Positions 1 to 9,391 of a stretch of DNA of 64,000 nt are shown one piece after another (positions within the stretch are counted from its first letter, which is position 1; each line of letters opens with the position of its first letter). Below the pieces are notes generated by a model. It searched no databases and was not told where the DNA came from. It saw nothing but the letters and a program-made list of their open reading frames with translations. The translations under genes and the position numbers were made by a program. The DNA is from Actinokineospora fastidiosa (lineage in GTDB: Bacteria; Actinomycetota; Actinomycetes; Mycobacteriales; Pseudonocardiaceae): contig NZ_BMRB01000003.1 in the NCBI RefSeq assembly GCF_014648415.1, positions 62,001 through 126,000 of the forward strand. Reading direction: 5' to 3'.

Positions 1-1726
1 CCCAGTGCCAGGGCTCCTCGCGGCCGCCGCCCGGCCGCGCCCACGCCGGATTCGACCAGCCGAAGCGGGGGCCGTTGGCGGCGAGCCAGCGGTATTCCGG
101 CGAGGTGAAGGACTGGATTCCGCCGCAGAGATCGACCGCGAGTCCCCAGCCGTGATTACTGGTCCCCGGCACGGCGGCGAGCGCGGGTTTCTCGCCGTAG
201 AGACGCACTTGCGCGGCAAAAGTGCGATAGGAGTCGGTGATGCACAGCGGCCTGCCGAAGGCGGCGGAGAACGCCTCGGCCATGGCCCGGTAGGACATCG
301 CCGCGTCGCACCGCAGCGCGTGCGCGCCCACCCCGATCCGACACAGCGCGGCGGGCGGGATCAGCCCGTTCGGGTAGCCGCCCCACGCGCCCGCGGCCTC
401 CCCCGGACCGCGCGGCGGGAGCTGGACGCTGCCGCAGCGCCAGGCGAGCCCGCCGGGCTCGGCCGAGGGCACCGGCCGGGCCGGACGCGGCCCGAGCGCG
501 GGCCGGGCCACGCCCACGACGGTGTCCGGGCCGGGCAGGTCGGTGACCACGACCCCGGCGAGGCGCGCGTCCGCGGCGAGCATCGTGCGCCCGTCCAGCA
601 CGACGCCGACGGACTGGACGCCGAGCCGGGTCGGCCCGATGAACACGACGTCGCCGGGCTGGGCGTCGGCGGCGGGCACCGGGGCGAGGGTGGCGAACTG
701 CTCGCCGATCGCCGAGGGCACCGACCCGAACGCCGCCTTGACGAGCCCGTCGCAGGAGTAGGCGACCGGCCCCTCCCCCTTGGCGGGCACGTACGGCTTG
801 CCGAGCGCGCCGATCGCGGTGTCCACGGCGGCGATCGTCTCCGCGGGCAGCACGAGCAGCCGCTCACCGCCGGTCAGCACCGCCTCGGCGACTCCCGCCT
901 GCGGTCCGTCCCGACCCGGCAGCGCGCGCAGGCCGGGCGGCAGCCGGGCGGGGTCGCGCAGCGCGGCGGCGGGCGGCGGCGTGATGCCCGCCTCGGCGAG
1001 CCGGGCGGTGTAGGCGCGCCAGTTCGCCGCGGTGCGCTCGTTGCGCTCCCGCTGTGCGCGCTGCGCGGCGACCACGGCGGCGTCGGTCTCGGCGATGCGC
1101 CCGCGCATCTCGCTCGACACCGCGGCCGCCCGGTTGGTGGCGTCGGCCGTGCGTCGGTCCAGGTCGGCCTTGCGCTGGGCGGCGGTGTCCTGGGCGTCGG
1201 CAGCGGCGCGCTCGGCGGCGGCCGCCGCCTCCTGGCGGTCGAGCGCCGCGGTGAGCGTGGCGTCGGTGTCCGCGCGCATCCGCTCGACCATGGCGCTGCC
1301 CTGCAGGAAGTCGGCGGGCCCGTCGACGGTCAGCAGCACGTGCAGCCCGCCGGGGCGCGCCTGCGTGGCCAGCAGGGCGGCGGCGAACTCGTCGACCTCG
1401 GCCTGCCGGGCGGCCACGACCTCGTCGGCCGCGGCGCGCTCGGCGCGGGCGGCGTCGGCGGCCCGCGTCGCCGTGCCCAGCTCGACCGCGGCCGCCTCGA
1501 CCAGCCCGGACAGGTCGGCGAGCTCGCGCTGCACGTCCGTCGCGGTGCGCTGGAGGGCGGCCACTGCCGGGTCGGCGAACGCCTCGCCCGGGCGCGGGTC
1601 GGGCACCGGCGCGCCCGGCCCGGTCCCGGCTTCCGGGCGCGGCGGCTCGCTCTGCTGAGCGGCCGCCACCGGCTGAGTCAGCAACGACGACACCGCGACC
1701 AGCGCGGCCAGCACCCGGAACAGCAT
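1..1726 (-). CDS. Secreted two-domain peptidoglycan hydrolase: coiled coil, NlpC/P60-like domain and C-terminal M15/VanY carboxypeptidase (3' end cut by window)
   Basis: About 575 residues are visible; the gene runs off the left edge. ATG at 1726 opens a signal peptide (residues 1-23, ending PVAAAQ), followed by an Ala/Arg/Glu-rich coiled coil (roughly 50-210). An NlpC/P60-like domain spans about 285-400, with Cys325 in the motif YSCDGLVKAAF. An M15B (VanY-type) zinc peptidase domain follows, with the ligand motif SNHGWGLAVDL (His525) and a terminal EPWHW. The M15 domain should cut peptidoglycan stem peptides outside the membrane. In the NlpC/P60 domain the segment that normally reads HVGI reads SVGV, so the catalytic His seems lost. 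The gene follows the NYN gene by 28 bp and is probably cotranscribed with it. M. tuberculosis has an NlpC/P60 protein (Rv2190c) at this position. The domain assignment is confident; which domain is active is inference. Confidence 0.85.
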   Translation of the reverse strand, partial: MLFRVLAALVAVSSLLTQPVAAAQQSEPPRPEAGTGPGAPVPDPRPGEAFADPAVAALQRTATDVQRELADLSGLVEAAAVELGTATRAADAARAERAAADEVVAARQAEVDEFAAALLATQARPGGLHVLLTVDGPADFLQGSAMVERMRADTDATLTAALDRQEAAAAAERAAADAQDTAAQRKADLDRRTADATNRAAAVSSEMRGRIAETDAAVVAAQRAQRERNERTAANWRAYTARLAEAGITPPPAAALRDPARLPPGLRALPGRDGPQAGVAEAVLTGGERLLVLPAETIAAVDTAIGALGKPYVPAKGEGPVAYSCDGLVKAAFGSVPSAIGEQFATLAPVPAADAQPGDVVFIGPTRLGVQSVGVVLDGRTMLAADARLAGVVVTDLPGPDTVVGVARPALGPRPARPVPSAEPGGLAWRCGSVQLPPRGPGEAAGAWGGYPNGLIPPAALCRIGVGAHALRCDAAMSYRAMAEAFSAAFGRPLCITDSYRTFAAQVRLYGEKPALAAVPGTSNHGWGLAVDLCGGIQSFTSPEYRWLAANGPRFGWSNPAWARPGGGREEPWHW

Positions 1727-1754
1727 CGACCTGGACAACGACGGGGTCCGCCGC

Positions 1755-3098
1755 TCAGATGCGGCCGAGCCGGGCCAGCAGCACCGCGGACGGCACCGGA
1801 TGGGCGCCGCGCCTGCGCACCGAGTCCGCCACCGCGCGGTCGGACGTGGCGACCACGACCGGGCGGCCCTCCGGCTCCGCGGTGACCAGCGCGCGGATCA
1901 CGTCGTCGGCGAGCACGCCGGGATCGCTGAACAGCACCCGCACGCCCCGGGGCGCCGCGACCGGGACGGCGACCACGCCCGCGCCGTCGAAGACCAGCGT
2001 CACCTCGGCGGACGTGCGCGCGGCCAGCGCGGCGAGCTGGCGCACGAGCCGGTCGCGCTGGTCGGCGAGGGACAGCTCGGGATAGCCGGTCTTGGTGACG
2101 TTGTAGCCGTCGACGACCAGGTGCACCGACGGCAGCGCCAGCAGCCGGTCCAGCGCGGCCGGGTCCTCCACCCGCCCGGCGACGCCCTGCGCCGCCGTCG
2201 CGCCGCGCACGAGGTCGGCCGGGCGCGGGCCGCCGCCGCCCAGGGCCAGCTCGCGGCGCAGGCCGGTGACGGCCCCGTCGAGGGTGTCGACCAGCAGCGC
2301 CAGCCGCACCTCGTCGGCCTGGCGGGCCTCGCGCGCGGACTGCCGGGCGATCTCGGCGTCGGCCTCGGCGCGCTCGGCGCGGGCGCGCTCGTGCTCGACC
2401 CGCTCGCGCTCGCGGTCGCGCTGCTCGACCACGGCGGCCAGCTCGGCGTCGACCCGGGCGCGCAGCCGCGCCATCTCGGCATCGGCGGCCGCGGCGGCGT
2501 CCTTGGCCTCGCGCAGCTTGACGCCCTGCTCGCGCAGGCGCTTGCGCAGCCGCTCCAGCTCGGCCTCGCTCTCGGCCCTGACCCGGTCGGCCGCCCCGGC
2601 CGAGTCGTCGAGCAGCGCCTGCACGCGGGCCAGCTCGGCCTCGGCCTTGCGCAGCTTCGCCACGGCCGCGTCGCGCTCGGTGCGCAGGGCGGAGTCGGTG
2701 ACGCGGCGGCCGATCAGCTCGACGTAGTGCACCGCGGAGTCCTCGCCGAGCAGCACGGCGGCCGCCGCCGCGGCCACCGGGTCGGCGCCGCCGACGTCGA
2801 GCGCGGCGGGCCGGTGCTCCCTGGCCCAGTTGACCACCGCCGTGCGGAAGGCGGGCAGGTCGCGCAGGGCGGCGATGAGCGCGCCCGCGCCCAGCCGGGC
2901 CCGCTTGGCGGGCGCGAACCGGGCCACCGCGCGCAGCGACTGCGGGACGTCCACGGCGGGCAGCGCGCCGACCGCCTCCGCGGCGATCTCGGCCAGCCTG
3001 CCCCTGACCGGCTCCGGCAGCCCGGTCCAGTCCACAGTGGAGCCGCGGACCCCGGCGTCGGGGTCCGCGCTGGCCTGCGGGTCGGCGGGCGGAGCCAT
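1755..3098 (-). CDS. NYN-domain (PIN-like) predicted RNA-processing protein with coiled-coil N-terminus
   Basis: This 447-residue protein ends in a NYN/YacP-like PIN-fold domain (about 325-447) with the acidic motifs VVDGYNV, LVFDGAG, DD and ATSDRAV, typical of Mg-dependent ribonucleases. Residues 20-110 form a small helical domain and residues 145-300 a long Arg/Glu/Ala-rich coiled coil. It is read with the downstream secreted hydrolase (28-bp gap) and divergently from the exonuclease gene, across an 83-bp promoter region. The RNA substrate is unknown. The family is common in actinobacteria and usually annotated as an RNA-binding protein with a PIN domain. The ATG at 3098 gives the family's usual acidic N-terminus, though no strong ribosome-binding site is visible. 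Confidence 0.85.
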   Translation of the reverse strand: MAPPADPQASADPDAGVRGSTVDWTGLPEPVRGRLAEIAAEAVGALPAVDVPQSLRAVARFAPAKRARLGAGALIAALRDLPAFRTAVVNWAREHRPAALDVGGADPVAAAAAAVLLGEDSAVHYVELIGRRVTDSALRTERDAAVAKLRKAEAELARVQALLDDSAGAADRVRAESEAELERLRKRLREQGVKLREAKDAAAAADAEMARLRARVDAELAAVVEQRDRERERVEHERARAERAEADAEIARQSAREARQADEVRLALLVDTLDGAVTGLRRELALGGGGPRPADLVRGATAAQGVAGRVEDPAALDRLLALPSVHLVVDGYNVTKTGYPELSLADQRDRLVRQLAALAARTSAEVTLVFDGAGVVAVPVAAPRGVRVLFSDPGVLADDVIRALVTAEPEGRPVVVATSDRAVADSVRRRGAHPVPSAVLLARLGRI

Positions 3099-3181
3099 TT
3101 CTCCAGATTAGTCTGGGCCGGTAACGACGCAGTGTGCGCACCATGCCGTTTCTGTCAGTGCCGTGATCTAGCTTCGAGCCG

Positions 3182-4885
3182 ATGACTGGGCAGCTGACCT
3201 TCGACGAGCTGGGCACGCCGCTGCGCGAGACCACGTTCGTGGTGTTCGACCTGGAGACCACCGGCGGCAGCCACGAGACCGACGCCATCACCGAGTTCGG
3301 CGCGGTCAAGGTCCGCGGCGGCGAGGTGCTCGGCGAGTTCGCCACCCTGGTCGATCCCGAGCGCGGCATCCCGCCGGAGGTCGTCGCGCTGACCGGCATC
3401 ACCGAGGTCATGGTCTCCTCGGCGCCCCGGCTCGACACGGTGCTGCCCGCGTTCCTGGAGTTCGCCGCCGGGTCGGTCCTGGTCGCGCACAACGCGGGGT
3501 TCGACGTGGGCTTCGTCAAGGCCGCGTGCGCCCGCCTCGGCTACCCGTGGCCCAAGCCGACCGTGGTGTGCACGGTGAAGCTCGGCAGGCGGGTGCTGAG
3601 CCGGGAGGAGGCGCCGAGCTGCAGGCTGTCCGCCCTGGCCACGCTGTTCCGGGCCGAGACCGTCCCGATCCACCGCGCCCTCGCCGACGCGCGCGCGACC
3701 GTCGACGTCCTGCACGGCCTGCTGGAGCGGGTCGGGTCGCTGGGCGTGCAGTCGCTGGAGGAGCTGCTGGGCTACCTGCCGGAGGTCACCGACGCCCAGC
3801 GCCGCAAGCGCACGCTGGCCGAGGACCTGCCGCACGAGCCCGGCGTGTACCTGTTCCGCGGTCCCTCGGAGGAGGTGCTGTACGTCGGCACGGCCGTCGA
3901 CCTGCGGCGTCGCGTCCGGCAGTACTTCACCGCGGGCGAGACGCGCCGCCGCCTGCGCGAGATGGTGGCCCTCGCGGTCCGGGTGGACCACGTGACGTGC
4001 GCGCACTCGCTGGAGGCCGAGGTGCGCGAGCTGCGGCTGATCTCCGCGCACAAGCCCGCGTACAACCGCCGCTCCAAGAACCCCCACAACGGCTGGTGGG
4101 TCGCGCTGACCGACGAGCCGTTCCCCCGGCTGTCCCTGGTCCGCGGGCCCCGGGACGGCGCGCTGGGGCCCCTGCGCAGCCGCGCGCTGGCCGAGGACGC
4201 CATGCACGCCCTGCAGCAGGCCACCGGCATCCGCCCCTGCACGGTCCGCATCCCGGCCCGCTCCCCCTCGGCGACCCCGTGCGCGCTGGCCGAGCTCGGC
4301 CGCTGCGGCGCGCCCTGCTCAGGCGCGCAGACCGCCGCCCAGTACGCCCCGGCCGTCGCGGGCGTCACCGGCCTGGTCGCGGGCGCGCTCACCGACCCGC
4401 TGCGGCTGCTGGAGACCCGCCTGCTCGACCTCTCGGCCGCCCAGCGCTACGAGGAGGCGCGCACCGACCGCGACCGCATGAGCACACTCATCCGCGCCCT
4501 GGACCGCGGCCAGCGCCTGGCGGCCCTGGCGCGGATCGCCGAGCTGGTCGCCGCCCGCCCGGACGGCGCGGGCGGCTGGGAGTTCGCGGTCGTCCGCCAC
4601 GGCCGACTGGCCTCAGCGGGCGTCGCCCAGCGCGGGGTTCCGCCGATGCCCGTGGTCGAGCAGCTGGTGGCCAGCGCCGAGACGGTCTTCACCGGAGACG
4701 GCCCCCTGCACGGCGCGCCCCCCGAGGAGGTCGCGGTGATCCTGCGCTGGCTGGACCGCCCGGGCACCCGCCTGGTCCGCACCTCCACCCCGTGGTCGGA
4801 ACCCGCTTACGCCGCCGCGAGCTGGCGGCACTGGCTGGAACGCGCCGACCACGCCCGCTCCCGGCTCGGCCACTGGGGGAAGTGA
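3182..4885 (+). CDS. DEDD 3'-5' exonuclease fused to UvrC-like GIY-YIG domain
   Basis: 567 residues. The N-terminal third is a DnaQ-like DEDDh exonuclease: FDLETTG gives Asp23 and Glu25, then AHNAGFD and HRALADA supply the remaining acidic residues and the His. The middle holds a UvrC-type GIY-YIG nuclease core (GVYLF, then VLYVGTAVDLRRRV) and the Asn in KPAYNRRS. A UVR-like helical segment (QRYEEARTDRDRM) follows. The RNase H-like second nuclease and the HhH domains of real UvrC are absent, so this is not the excision-repair UvrC. The same fusion exists in mycobacteria (Rv2191 at the same place), where such proteins are treated as stand-alone DNA repair nucleases. ATG at 3182; the region up to the divergent NYN gene holds the promoter. 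Confidence 0.9.
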   Translation: MTGQLTFDELGTPLRETTFVVFDLETTGGSHETDAITEFGAVKVRGGEVLGEFATLVDPERGIPPEVVALTGITEVMVSSAPRLDTVLPAFLEFAAGSVLVAHNAGFDVGFVKAACARLGYPWPKPTVVCTVKLGRRVLSREEAPSCRLSALATLFRAETVPIHRALADARATVDVLHGLLERVGSLGVQSLEELLGYLPEVTDAQRRKRTLAEDLPHEPGVYLFRGPSEEVLYVGTAVDLRRRVRQYFTAGETRRRLREMVALAVRVDHVTCAHSLEAEVRELRLISAHKPAYNRRSKNPHNGWWVALTDEPFPRLSLVRGPRDGALGPLRSRALAEDAMHALQQATGIRPCTVRIPARSPSATPCALAELGRCGAPCSGAQTAAQYAPAVAGVTGLVAGALTDPLRLLETRLLDLSAAQRYEEARTDRDRMSTLIRALDRGQRLAALARIAELVAARPDGAGGWEFAVVRHGRLASAGVAQRGVPPMPVVEQLVASAETVFTGDGPLHGAPPEEVAVILRWLDRPGTRLVRTSTPWSEPAYAAASWRHWLERADHARSRLGHWGK

Positions 4886-4892
4886 GCGGCGG

Positions 4893-5171
4893 CTAGTCGT
4901 CGCCGATGGCGAAGGCGGCCTCGGTGTCGCGGCTGGAGTACGAGCGGAAGGCGATGTGGGTGTCGGTGTCGAGCACGCCCTGCACCCGCCCGATCCGGCC
5001 CGGCACCAGCTCGGCCAGGGTCTCGTGGTCCCTGACGCGGACCATGGCGATCAGGTCGACGTCGCCTGCGCAGGAGTAGACCTCGGTCACCCCGTCGATG
5101 TCGGCGATCGCCTGGGCCGTCTCGGGGATGCGGTCCGTGGCGGCGTAGATGAGCACGATCGCCGTGATCAT
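4893..5171 (-). CDS. Stand-alone Lrp/AsnC ligand-binding (RAM) domain protein
   Basis: 92 residues, matching only the C-terminal RAM domain of Lrp/AsnC regulators (beta-alpha-beta-beta-alpha-beta; motif GVTEVYSCAGDVDLIAMV). There is no helix-turn-helix. Such single-domain proteins form dimers and higher oligomers and bind amino acids or similar small ligands; a direct DNA role is unlikely. The stop codon lies 7 bp from the end of the convergent exonuclease gene. A ribosome-binding site (GGAGGA) precedes the ATG at 5171. It may modulate a full-length Lrp protein or sense amino acids for the nearby trpD and aminotransferase genes, but this is speculation. Confidence 0.85.
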   Translation of the reverse strand: MITAIVLIYAATDRIPETAQAIADIDGVTEVYSCAGDVDLIAMVRVRDHETLAELVPGRIGRVQGVLDTDTHIAFRSYSSRDTEAAFAIGDD

Positions 5172-5228
5172 GGGCTCGGTCCTCCAAAGTCTCGGTCCGA
5201 CAACCCTAAACCCCGCTACCCTGTGCGC

Positions 5229-5645
5229 GTGCAGACCCCGGACGAGTGGCTCGCCGACTTCGAGCGCAAGGTCGCCGACCTCCAGCAGAAGGCCACCGAG
5301 TTCAAGCGGGACCTGGAGTCCGCGGGCAGCACGCAGACCTCCGAGGACCGCACCGTCACCGTCACCGTCGCCCCCAACGGCGCGCTGCTGGACCTGCGGC
5401 TCGACGACGCCGCGACCGCCAGGCCCGCCGCCGAGCTGGCCGCGGAGATCCTGCGCACCGCGCGCAAGGCCCGCCAGGCCGCCGCGACGACCGTCGCCGA
5501 GGCCTTCGTCCCGCTGGGCGGGGACCGCGCCATCGTGCAGCGCGTGGACGACGAGCCCGAGGAGAAACCGCCCGCCGCCCCGAAGGGGCCGGAGTCCGAG
5601 GACTACAGCGAGACCACCCGCGTCTTCGACGAGGACAAGTGGTGA
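5229..5645 (+). CDS. YbaB/EbfC-like nucleoid-associated family protein
   Basis: About 138 residues. The N-terminal 90 residues have the YbaB layout: an amphipathic helix (DEWLADFERKVADLQQKATE), a beta-hairpin carrying TVTVAPNGALLDLRLD, and a second long helix. An acidic Pro/Glu-rich tail follows. YbaB/EbfC dimers bind DNA with little specificity, and actinobacteria carry many divergent paralogues, some linked to secretion loci. This one differs from the canonical recR-linked ybaB. The GTG at 5229 is preferred; a GTG two codons upstream is equally possible, because there is no clear ribosome-binding site and a TACCCT box sits just upstream, suggesting a leaderless message. Confidence 0.7.
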   Translation: MQTPDEWLADFERKVADLQQKATEFKRDLESAGSTQTSEDRTVTVTVAPNGALLDLRLDDAATARPAAELAAEILRTARKARQAAATTVAEAFVPLGGDRAIVQRVDDEPEEKPPAAPKGPESEDYSETTRVFDEDKW

Positions 5646-5663
5646 TCGGCGACCGGCGGTGAG

Positions 5664-6515
5664 CTAGAACCGACCGGCGAACAGCAGCCGCGCCACCTCG
5701 GACGTCGTCTCCCGGCCCTCGTCGTAGCCGCCCTCGCCGCGCAGGTCGTTGAGGATCACGACGGTGTAGCGCTCGGCGGGCCCGACGAAGCCGATGCTGT
5801 TCATCACCCAGCCGGTGTCCTCCTCGGCCCAGCCGTTCTTGGCCCCCGGCCGCGCGCCCGGGCCCGCGGCCCACACGCCCCACTGCTGGTTGGGCGCCAC
5901 CGTGCGCATCCGGTCGACCAGGTACGCCCGGTCCTCCGCCGCCAGCCCGCCCAGGACGTGCGCCAGCAGCCGGTCGAGGTCATCGGCGGTGCACTTCTGG
6001 AAGCCCCAGTACGGGAACACCCGCCCGTACCCCGGCTGCGGCCGCAGCGTCACCAGCCCCAGGCCGGGGAAGTGGGCGTTGAACAGCCTGTGGTCGTCCC
6101 CGGAGTACCGCATCCACAGGTCCGTGGCGGCCTTGTCGTCGGAGTCGAACAGCATGGCGTCCATGTCGGCCCGGTCGCCGGCGGTGAGCTCGATCTCCCC
6201 GGACCGGTGCCGGACCAGCAGGTCGGCCGCCATCGCCAGCTTGATCGTCGACGCCGTCCAGACCATGTCGCCCGCGTGCTCGTTGCGCCACACGACGTCC
6301 CGCTCGCGGTCGCGCACCACCAGCGCCGTCGCGCCCGGCCGGTCGGCGGCGTAGCGCCTGGCCTGGTCGAAGCGCCGCTGGAAGTCGCAGTCGAACCCCG
6401 ACTCGGGGTACGGACAGGCCTCTGCGCTCTGCACTGCGGGAGCCTCCACGGGGGTCGACGGGGTGGTTCCACAGGCGGTCAGCAGCACCAGCGCCGCCGC
6501 CCAGGCCCGTCTCAT
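5664..6515 (-). CDS. Class A beta-lactamase-like serine hydrolase lipoprotein
   Basis: 283 residues from the ATG at 6515. The N-terminus is a lipoprotein signal ending in the lipobox LLTAC, so the mature protein is probably tethered to the outer face of the membrane. The penicillin-binding/beta-lactamase fold is indicated by STIK (S-x-x-K nucleophile box, about residue 88), SDDKAA in the place of SDN, and KNG in the place of KTG near the C-terminus. The altered second and third boxes and the lack of a clear class A omega-loop Glu suggest a D,D-peptidase or esterase rather than an efficient beta-lactamase. It sits downstream of qcrB but is separated from it by a strong hairpin. Confidence 0.75.
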   Translation of the reverse strand: MRRAWAAALVLLTACGTTPSTPVEAPAVQSAEACPYPESGFDCDFQRRFDQARRYAADRPGATALVVRDRERDVVWRNEHAGDMVWTASTIKLAMAADLLVRHRSGEIELTAGDRADMDAMLFDSDDKAATDLWMRYSGDDHRLFNAHFPGLGLVTLRPQPGYGRVFPYWGFQKCTADDLDRLLAHVLGGLAAEDRAYLVDRMRTVAPNQQWGVWAAGPGARPGAKNGWAEEDTGWVMNSIGFVGPAERYTVVILNDLRGEGGYDEGRETTSEVARLLFAGRF

Positions 6516-6537
6516 CACGCCGGACACGCTATCGCGG

Positions 6538-6572
6538 CGAGGGGCGGCACCCGGGTCGGGTGCCGCCCCTCG
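6538..6572. terminator. Hairpin downstream of qcrB
   Basis: A 15-bp perfect stem (6538-6552 with 6558-6572) and a 5-nt loop lie 7 bp beyond the qcrB stop. There is no U-tract, as is common for actinobacterial terminators. It should end the qcrCAB transcript before the lipoprotein gene. Confidence 0.75.
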
Positions 6573-6578
6573 TGGCGA

Positions 6579-8261
6579 TCAGAGTTCCTTGCTCGGGTCC
6601 CTGGTCGGCGCGGTGTGCCTGCCGGTCTCCGTCGAGCCCGCCTCCAGCTCGCCGGAGGCGCCGTGGCCCAGCTGGGCCGCGCGGGCCCTGGCCAGGGCCG
6701 CGGTCTCCTCCGGCGGGTCCGGGGTGAGCCACGAGCCCTGCACCGGCTCGCCAGCCGAGCCCAGCTTGTTCATCTTCTTGGGCACCGGGGCGCCCTGGTA
6801 CTCCAGCGGGATCGGGTGGCCGTGGTCGTCCACCGGGCCGAGCGGCTGGTGCACCTCGATGAACTCGCCGTGCGGGAGGCGCTTGATGATGCCGGTCTCC
6901 ACGCCGTGCTCCAGCACCTCGCGGTCCGAGCGCTGCAGGCCCAGGCAGATGCGGTAGGTGATGTAGTACGCCAGCGGCGGCAGCACCAGCAGGCCGATGC
7001 GGCCCATCCAGGTGGTCGCGTTCAGCGAGATGAAGAACTTCTCCGCCAGCACGTCGTTGGCCGCCGACAGCAGCGACACCATGAAGTAGGTGATCGCCAT
7101 GACGCCGAGGCTCGTGCGGACGGGGACGTCACGCGGGCGCTGCAGCAGGTTGTGGTGCGCGTAGTCCTTGGTGAACCTGCGCTCGATCCACGGGTAGACC
7201 GCCGCGACACCGGTCAGCAGGGGCAGGCCCAGCATGAACGGGAAGAACGACGCCGGGATCGTGTAGTTCCCGAGGTAGACCTCCCACGCTGGCCAGAGCC
7301 GGATGAGGCCGTCCGTCCAGCCCATGTACCAGTCGGGCACGGTGCCCGCGGAGATGTGCGCGGCGTTGAACGGGCCGAAGTTCCAGATGGGGTTGATCTG
7401 GAACAGCCCGCCCAGCAGCGCGCAGACCGCGACGACGACGGCGAAGAAGCCACCGGCCTTGACCGCGAACACCGGCATGATCCGCACGCCGACGACGTTG
7501 GTCTCCTTGCGGCCCACGCCCGGGAACTGCGTGTGCTTCTGGTACCAGACCAGCGCCAGGTGCACACCGATCAGCGCCAGGATGATGCCCGGCAGCAGCA
7601 GGATGTGCAGCGTGTAGAGGCGCGGGACGATCTCGGTGCCCGGGAACTCCGAGCCGAACAGCAGCCAGTGCGTCCAGGTGCCGATGACCGGGATGGTCAG
7701 GATCAGGCCGGACATGATCCGCAGACCGGCGCCGGAGAGCAGGTCGTCGGGCAGCGAGTAGCCGGAGAAGCCCTCCAGCGCGCCGAGCATGAACAGCAGG
7801 ACGCCGATGACCCAGTTGACCTCGCGCGGGCGCCGGAACGCGCCGGTGAAGAACACCCGGAACATGTGCGTGACCAGCGCGGCCATGAACAGCAGGGCCG
7901 CCCAGTGGTGCATTTGGCGGGCGAACAGGCCGCCGCGCACCTCGAAGGTGATCTGCAGCGCTGACTCGTACGCCCGCGACATCTCCAGGCCGCGCAGCGG
8001 GACGAACTCGCCCTGGTAGACGACCTCGACCATGGACGGGTCGAAGAACAGCGCCAGGTAGGTGCCCGTCAGCAGCAGCACGATGAAGCTGTAGAGCGCG
8101 ATCTCGCCGAGCAGGAAGGACCAGTGCGTCGGGAAGACCTTGTTCATCTGGCGGCGCAGGCCGCCCGCCATGTGGTACCGGTCGTCGGCCCACTTGGCTG
8201 CCCCGCCCGCGGCGCGGGCGGCCATCGACCGGGGCTTCGTGGGAGTTGTGATCGCACTCAT
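6579..8261 (-). CDS. qcrB: Cytochrome bc1 complex cytochrome b subunit
   Basis: 560 residues of actinobacterial cytochrome b, the quinol-oxidising membrane subunit of the bcc complex. N-terminal cytochrome b features include the paired haem-ligand helices ([20 protein letters not shown]), the Qo-region sequence [16 protein letters not shown], and the PDWYMGW stretch that replaces the mitochondrial PEWY motif. A hydrophilic C-terminal tail of about 100 residues is typical of actinobacteria. Its start overlaps the qcrA stop by 4 bp (ATGA), so the two are translationally coupled. In actinobacteria this complex forms a supercomplex with aa3 oxidase, whose subunits ctaE, ctaC and ctaF are also in this window. 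Confidence 0.97.
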   Translation of the reverse strand: MSAITTPTKPRSMAARAAGGAAKWADDRYHMAGGLRRQMNKVFPTHWSFLLGEIALYSFIVLLLTGTYLALFFDPSMVEVVYQGEFVPLRGLEMSRAYESALQITFEVRGGLFARQMHHWAALLFMAALVTHMFRVFFTGAFRRPREVNWVIGVLLFMLGALEGFSGYSLPDDLLSGAGLRIMSGLILTIPVIGTWTHWLLFGSEFPGTEIVPRLYTLHILLLPGIILALIGVHLALVWYQKHTQFPGVGRKETNVVGVRIMPVFAVKAGGFFAVVVAVCALLGGLFQINPIWNFGPFNAAHISAGTVPDWYMGWTDGLIRLWPAWEVYLGNYTIPASFFPFMLGLPLLTGVAAVYPWIERRFTKDYAHHNLLQRPRDVPVRTSLGVMAITYFMVSLLSAANDVLAEKFFISLNATTWMGRIGLLVLPPLAYYITYRICLGLQRSDREVLEHGVETGIIKRLPHGEFIEVHQPLGPVDDHGHPIPLEYQGAPVPKKMNKLGSAGEPVQGSWLTPDPPEETAALARARAAQLGHGASGELEAGSTETGRHTAPTRDPSKEL

Positions 8262-9391
8262 GACTTCCGCTCCCAGAACGCGGGCCCGATGGGCTCGATG
8301 AAATCGCTCTTGGCGTAAAGGTAGCCCGTCTCCTCATCGAGGGCGATGGGCAGCTGCGCCAGCTTGCGGGTGGCCGGGCCGAAGATCGGCTTGGCGTACT
8401 GCAGCGCGTCGAACTGCGACTGGTGGCACGGGCACAGGATGCGGTTGGTGCGCTGCTCGTAGAGCGACGTCGGGCATCCCAGGTGGCTGCAGATCTTCGA
8501 GTAGGCGTAGAAGTCGCCGTAGTTGAAGTCCTCCTGGCCCTTGTGCTTGACCACCTTGGCCGCGTCCTCGGGCCGCAGGCGGATCAGCATGACCGGGTTG
8601 TCCGAGCGCTTGAGCGCCATGGACAGCGCGTGGTGGTCGTCGCGCTCGGACTCGCGGAACGGGAAGACCGTCTCCATCGCGCCAGCGTCGAGGTCACCGG
8701 GCTGCACCAGGACGACCTCGTGCGGGTTGCCGGTGGCGCGGCGCAGGTAGACCCGCTCGCCGTTGGTCTCCTGCCAGCCGGTGTGCCACAGCGACTCCTT
8801 GCCGTCGCTGTCGGCCCACGGGTCGCGGACCAGGCCGCCGATGGCGAACACGCCGAGGCCGAGGCCCATGACCCCGGCGCCTGCGCCGAGCGTCGCCTTG
8901 ATCATCGGGCGGCGGGTGATGGTGCTGCGGTTCCCGGCGTCGGCCAGCTCGGCCACGATCGTGGCCTTGTCCAGCTCGGACGAGCCGCCGTCGTGGCGCT
9001 GCTGCACCGCGAGCTCGTGCGGGATGAACTTCTTGGTGTACATCAGCACGCCCACGCCGATGCCCAGGATGCACAGGCCCAGGGTGGCGCCCAGCATCGG
9101 CGTGTAGAGCAGGTACATCGTGTGGCCGGGCTCGTTGTACGCGGCGTACTCGGCGGGCCAGAAGAGGTACACGGCGACGAAGGCCAGGCCCGCGAGCGCG
9201 GCGATGCCGAACCAGAGCGCGACCAGCCGCTCGGCCCGCTTCTCCGCGCGGGTGCCCTTGACCGGCCACGGGTCCGGGTACTCGACGAGCTCGACGCCGT
9301 CGAGCTTGGCGCCGAGGCGGACCAGGTCGTCGCGGGACATCTCGGCGAGGTCGGCCTCGGAAGGCAGCTCGTCGGGGTTCTTGGCGCTCAT
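8258..9391 (-). CDS. qcrA: Cytochrome bc1 complex Rieske iron-sulfur subunit
   Basis: 377 residues. It has an actinobacterial N-terminal extension with three membrane helices (about 65-85, 105-130 and 175-200) and a C-terminal Rieske domain. The [2Fe-2S] ligands lie in CSHLGC and CPCHQSQF, each giving one Cys and one His, with the second Cys of each box available for the stabilising disulfide. The protein passes electrons from quinol to the dihaem cytochrome c subunit. It overlaps qcrC upstream and qcrB downstream by 4 bp each, so the three genes form one coupled operon. Confidence 0.97.
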   Translation of the reverse strand: MSAKNPDELPSEADLAEMSRDDLVRLGAKLDGVELVEYPDPWPVKGTRAEKRAERLVALWFGIAALAGLAFVAVYLFWPAEYAAYNEPGHTMYLLYTPMLGATLGLCILGIGVGVLMYTKKFIPHELAVQQRHDGGSSELDKATIVAELADAGNRSTITRRPMIKATLGAGAGVMGLGLGVFAIGGLVRDPWADSDGKESLWHTGWQETNGERVYLRRATGNPHEVVLVQPGDLDAGAMETVFPFRESERDDHHALSMALKRSDNPVMLIRLRPEDAAKVVKHKGQEDFNYGDFYAYSKICSHLGCPTSLYEQRTNRILCPCHQSQFDALQYAKPIFGPATRKLAQLPIALDEETGYLYAKSDFIEPIGPAFWERKS

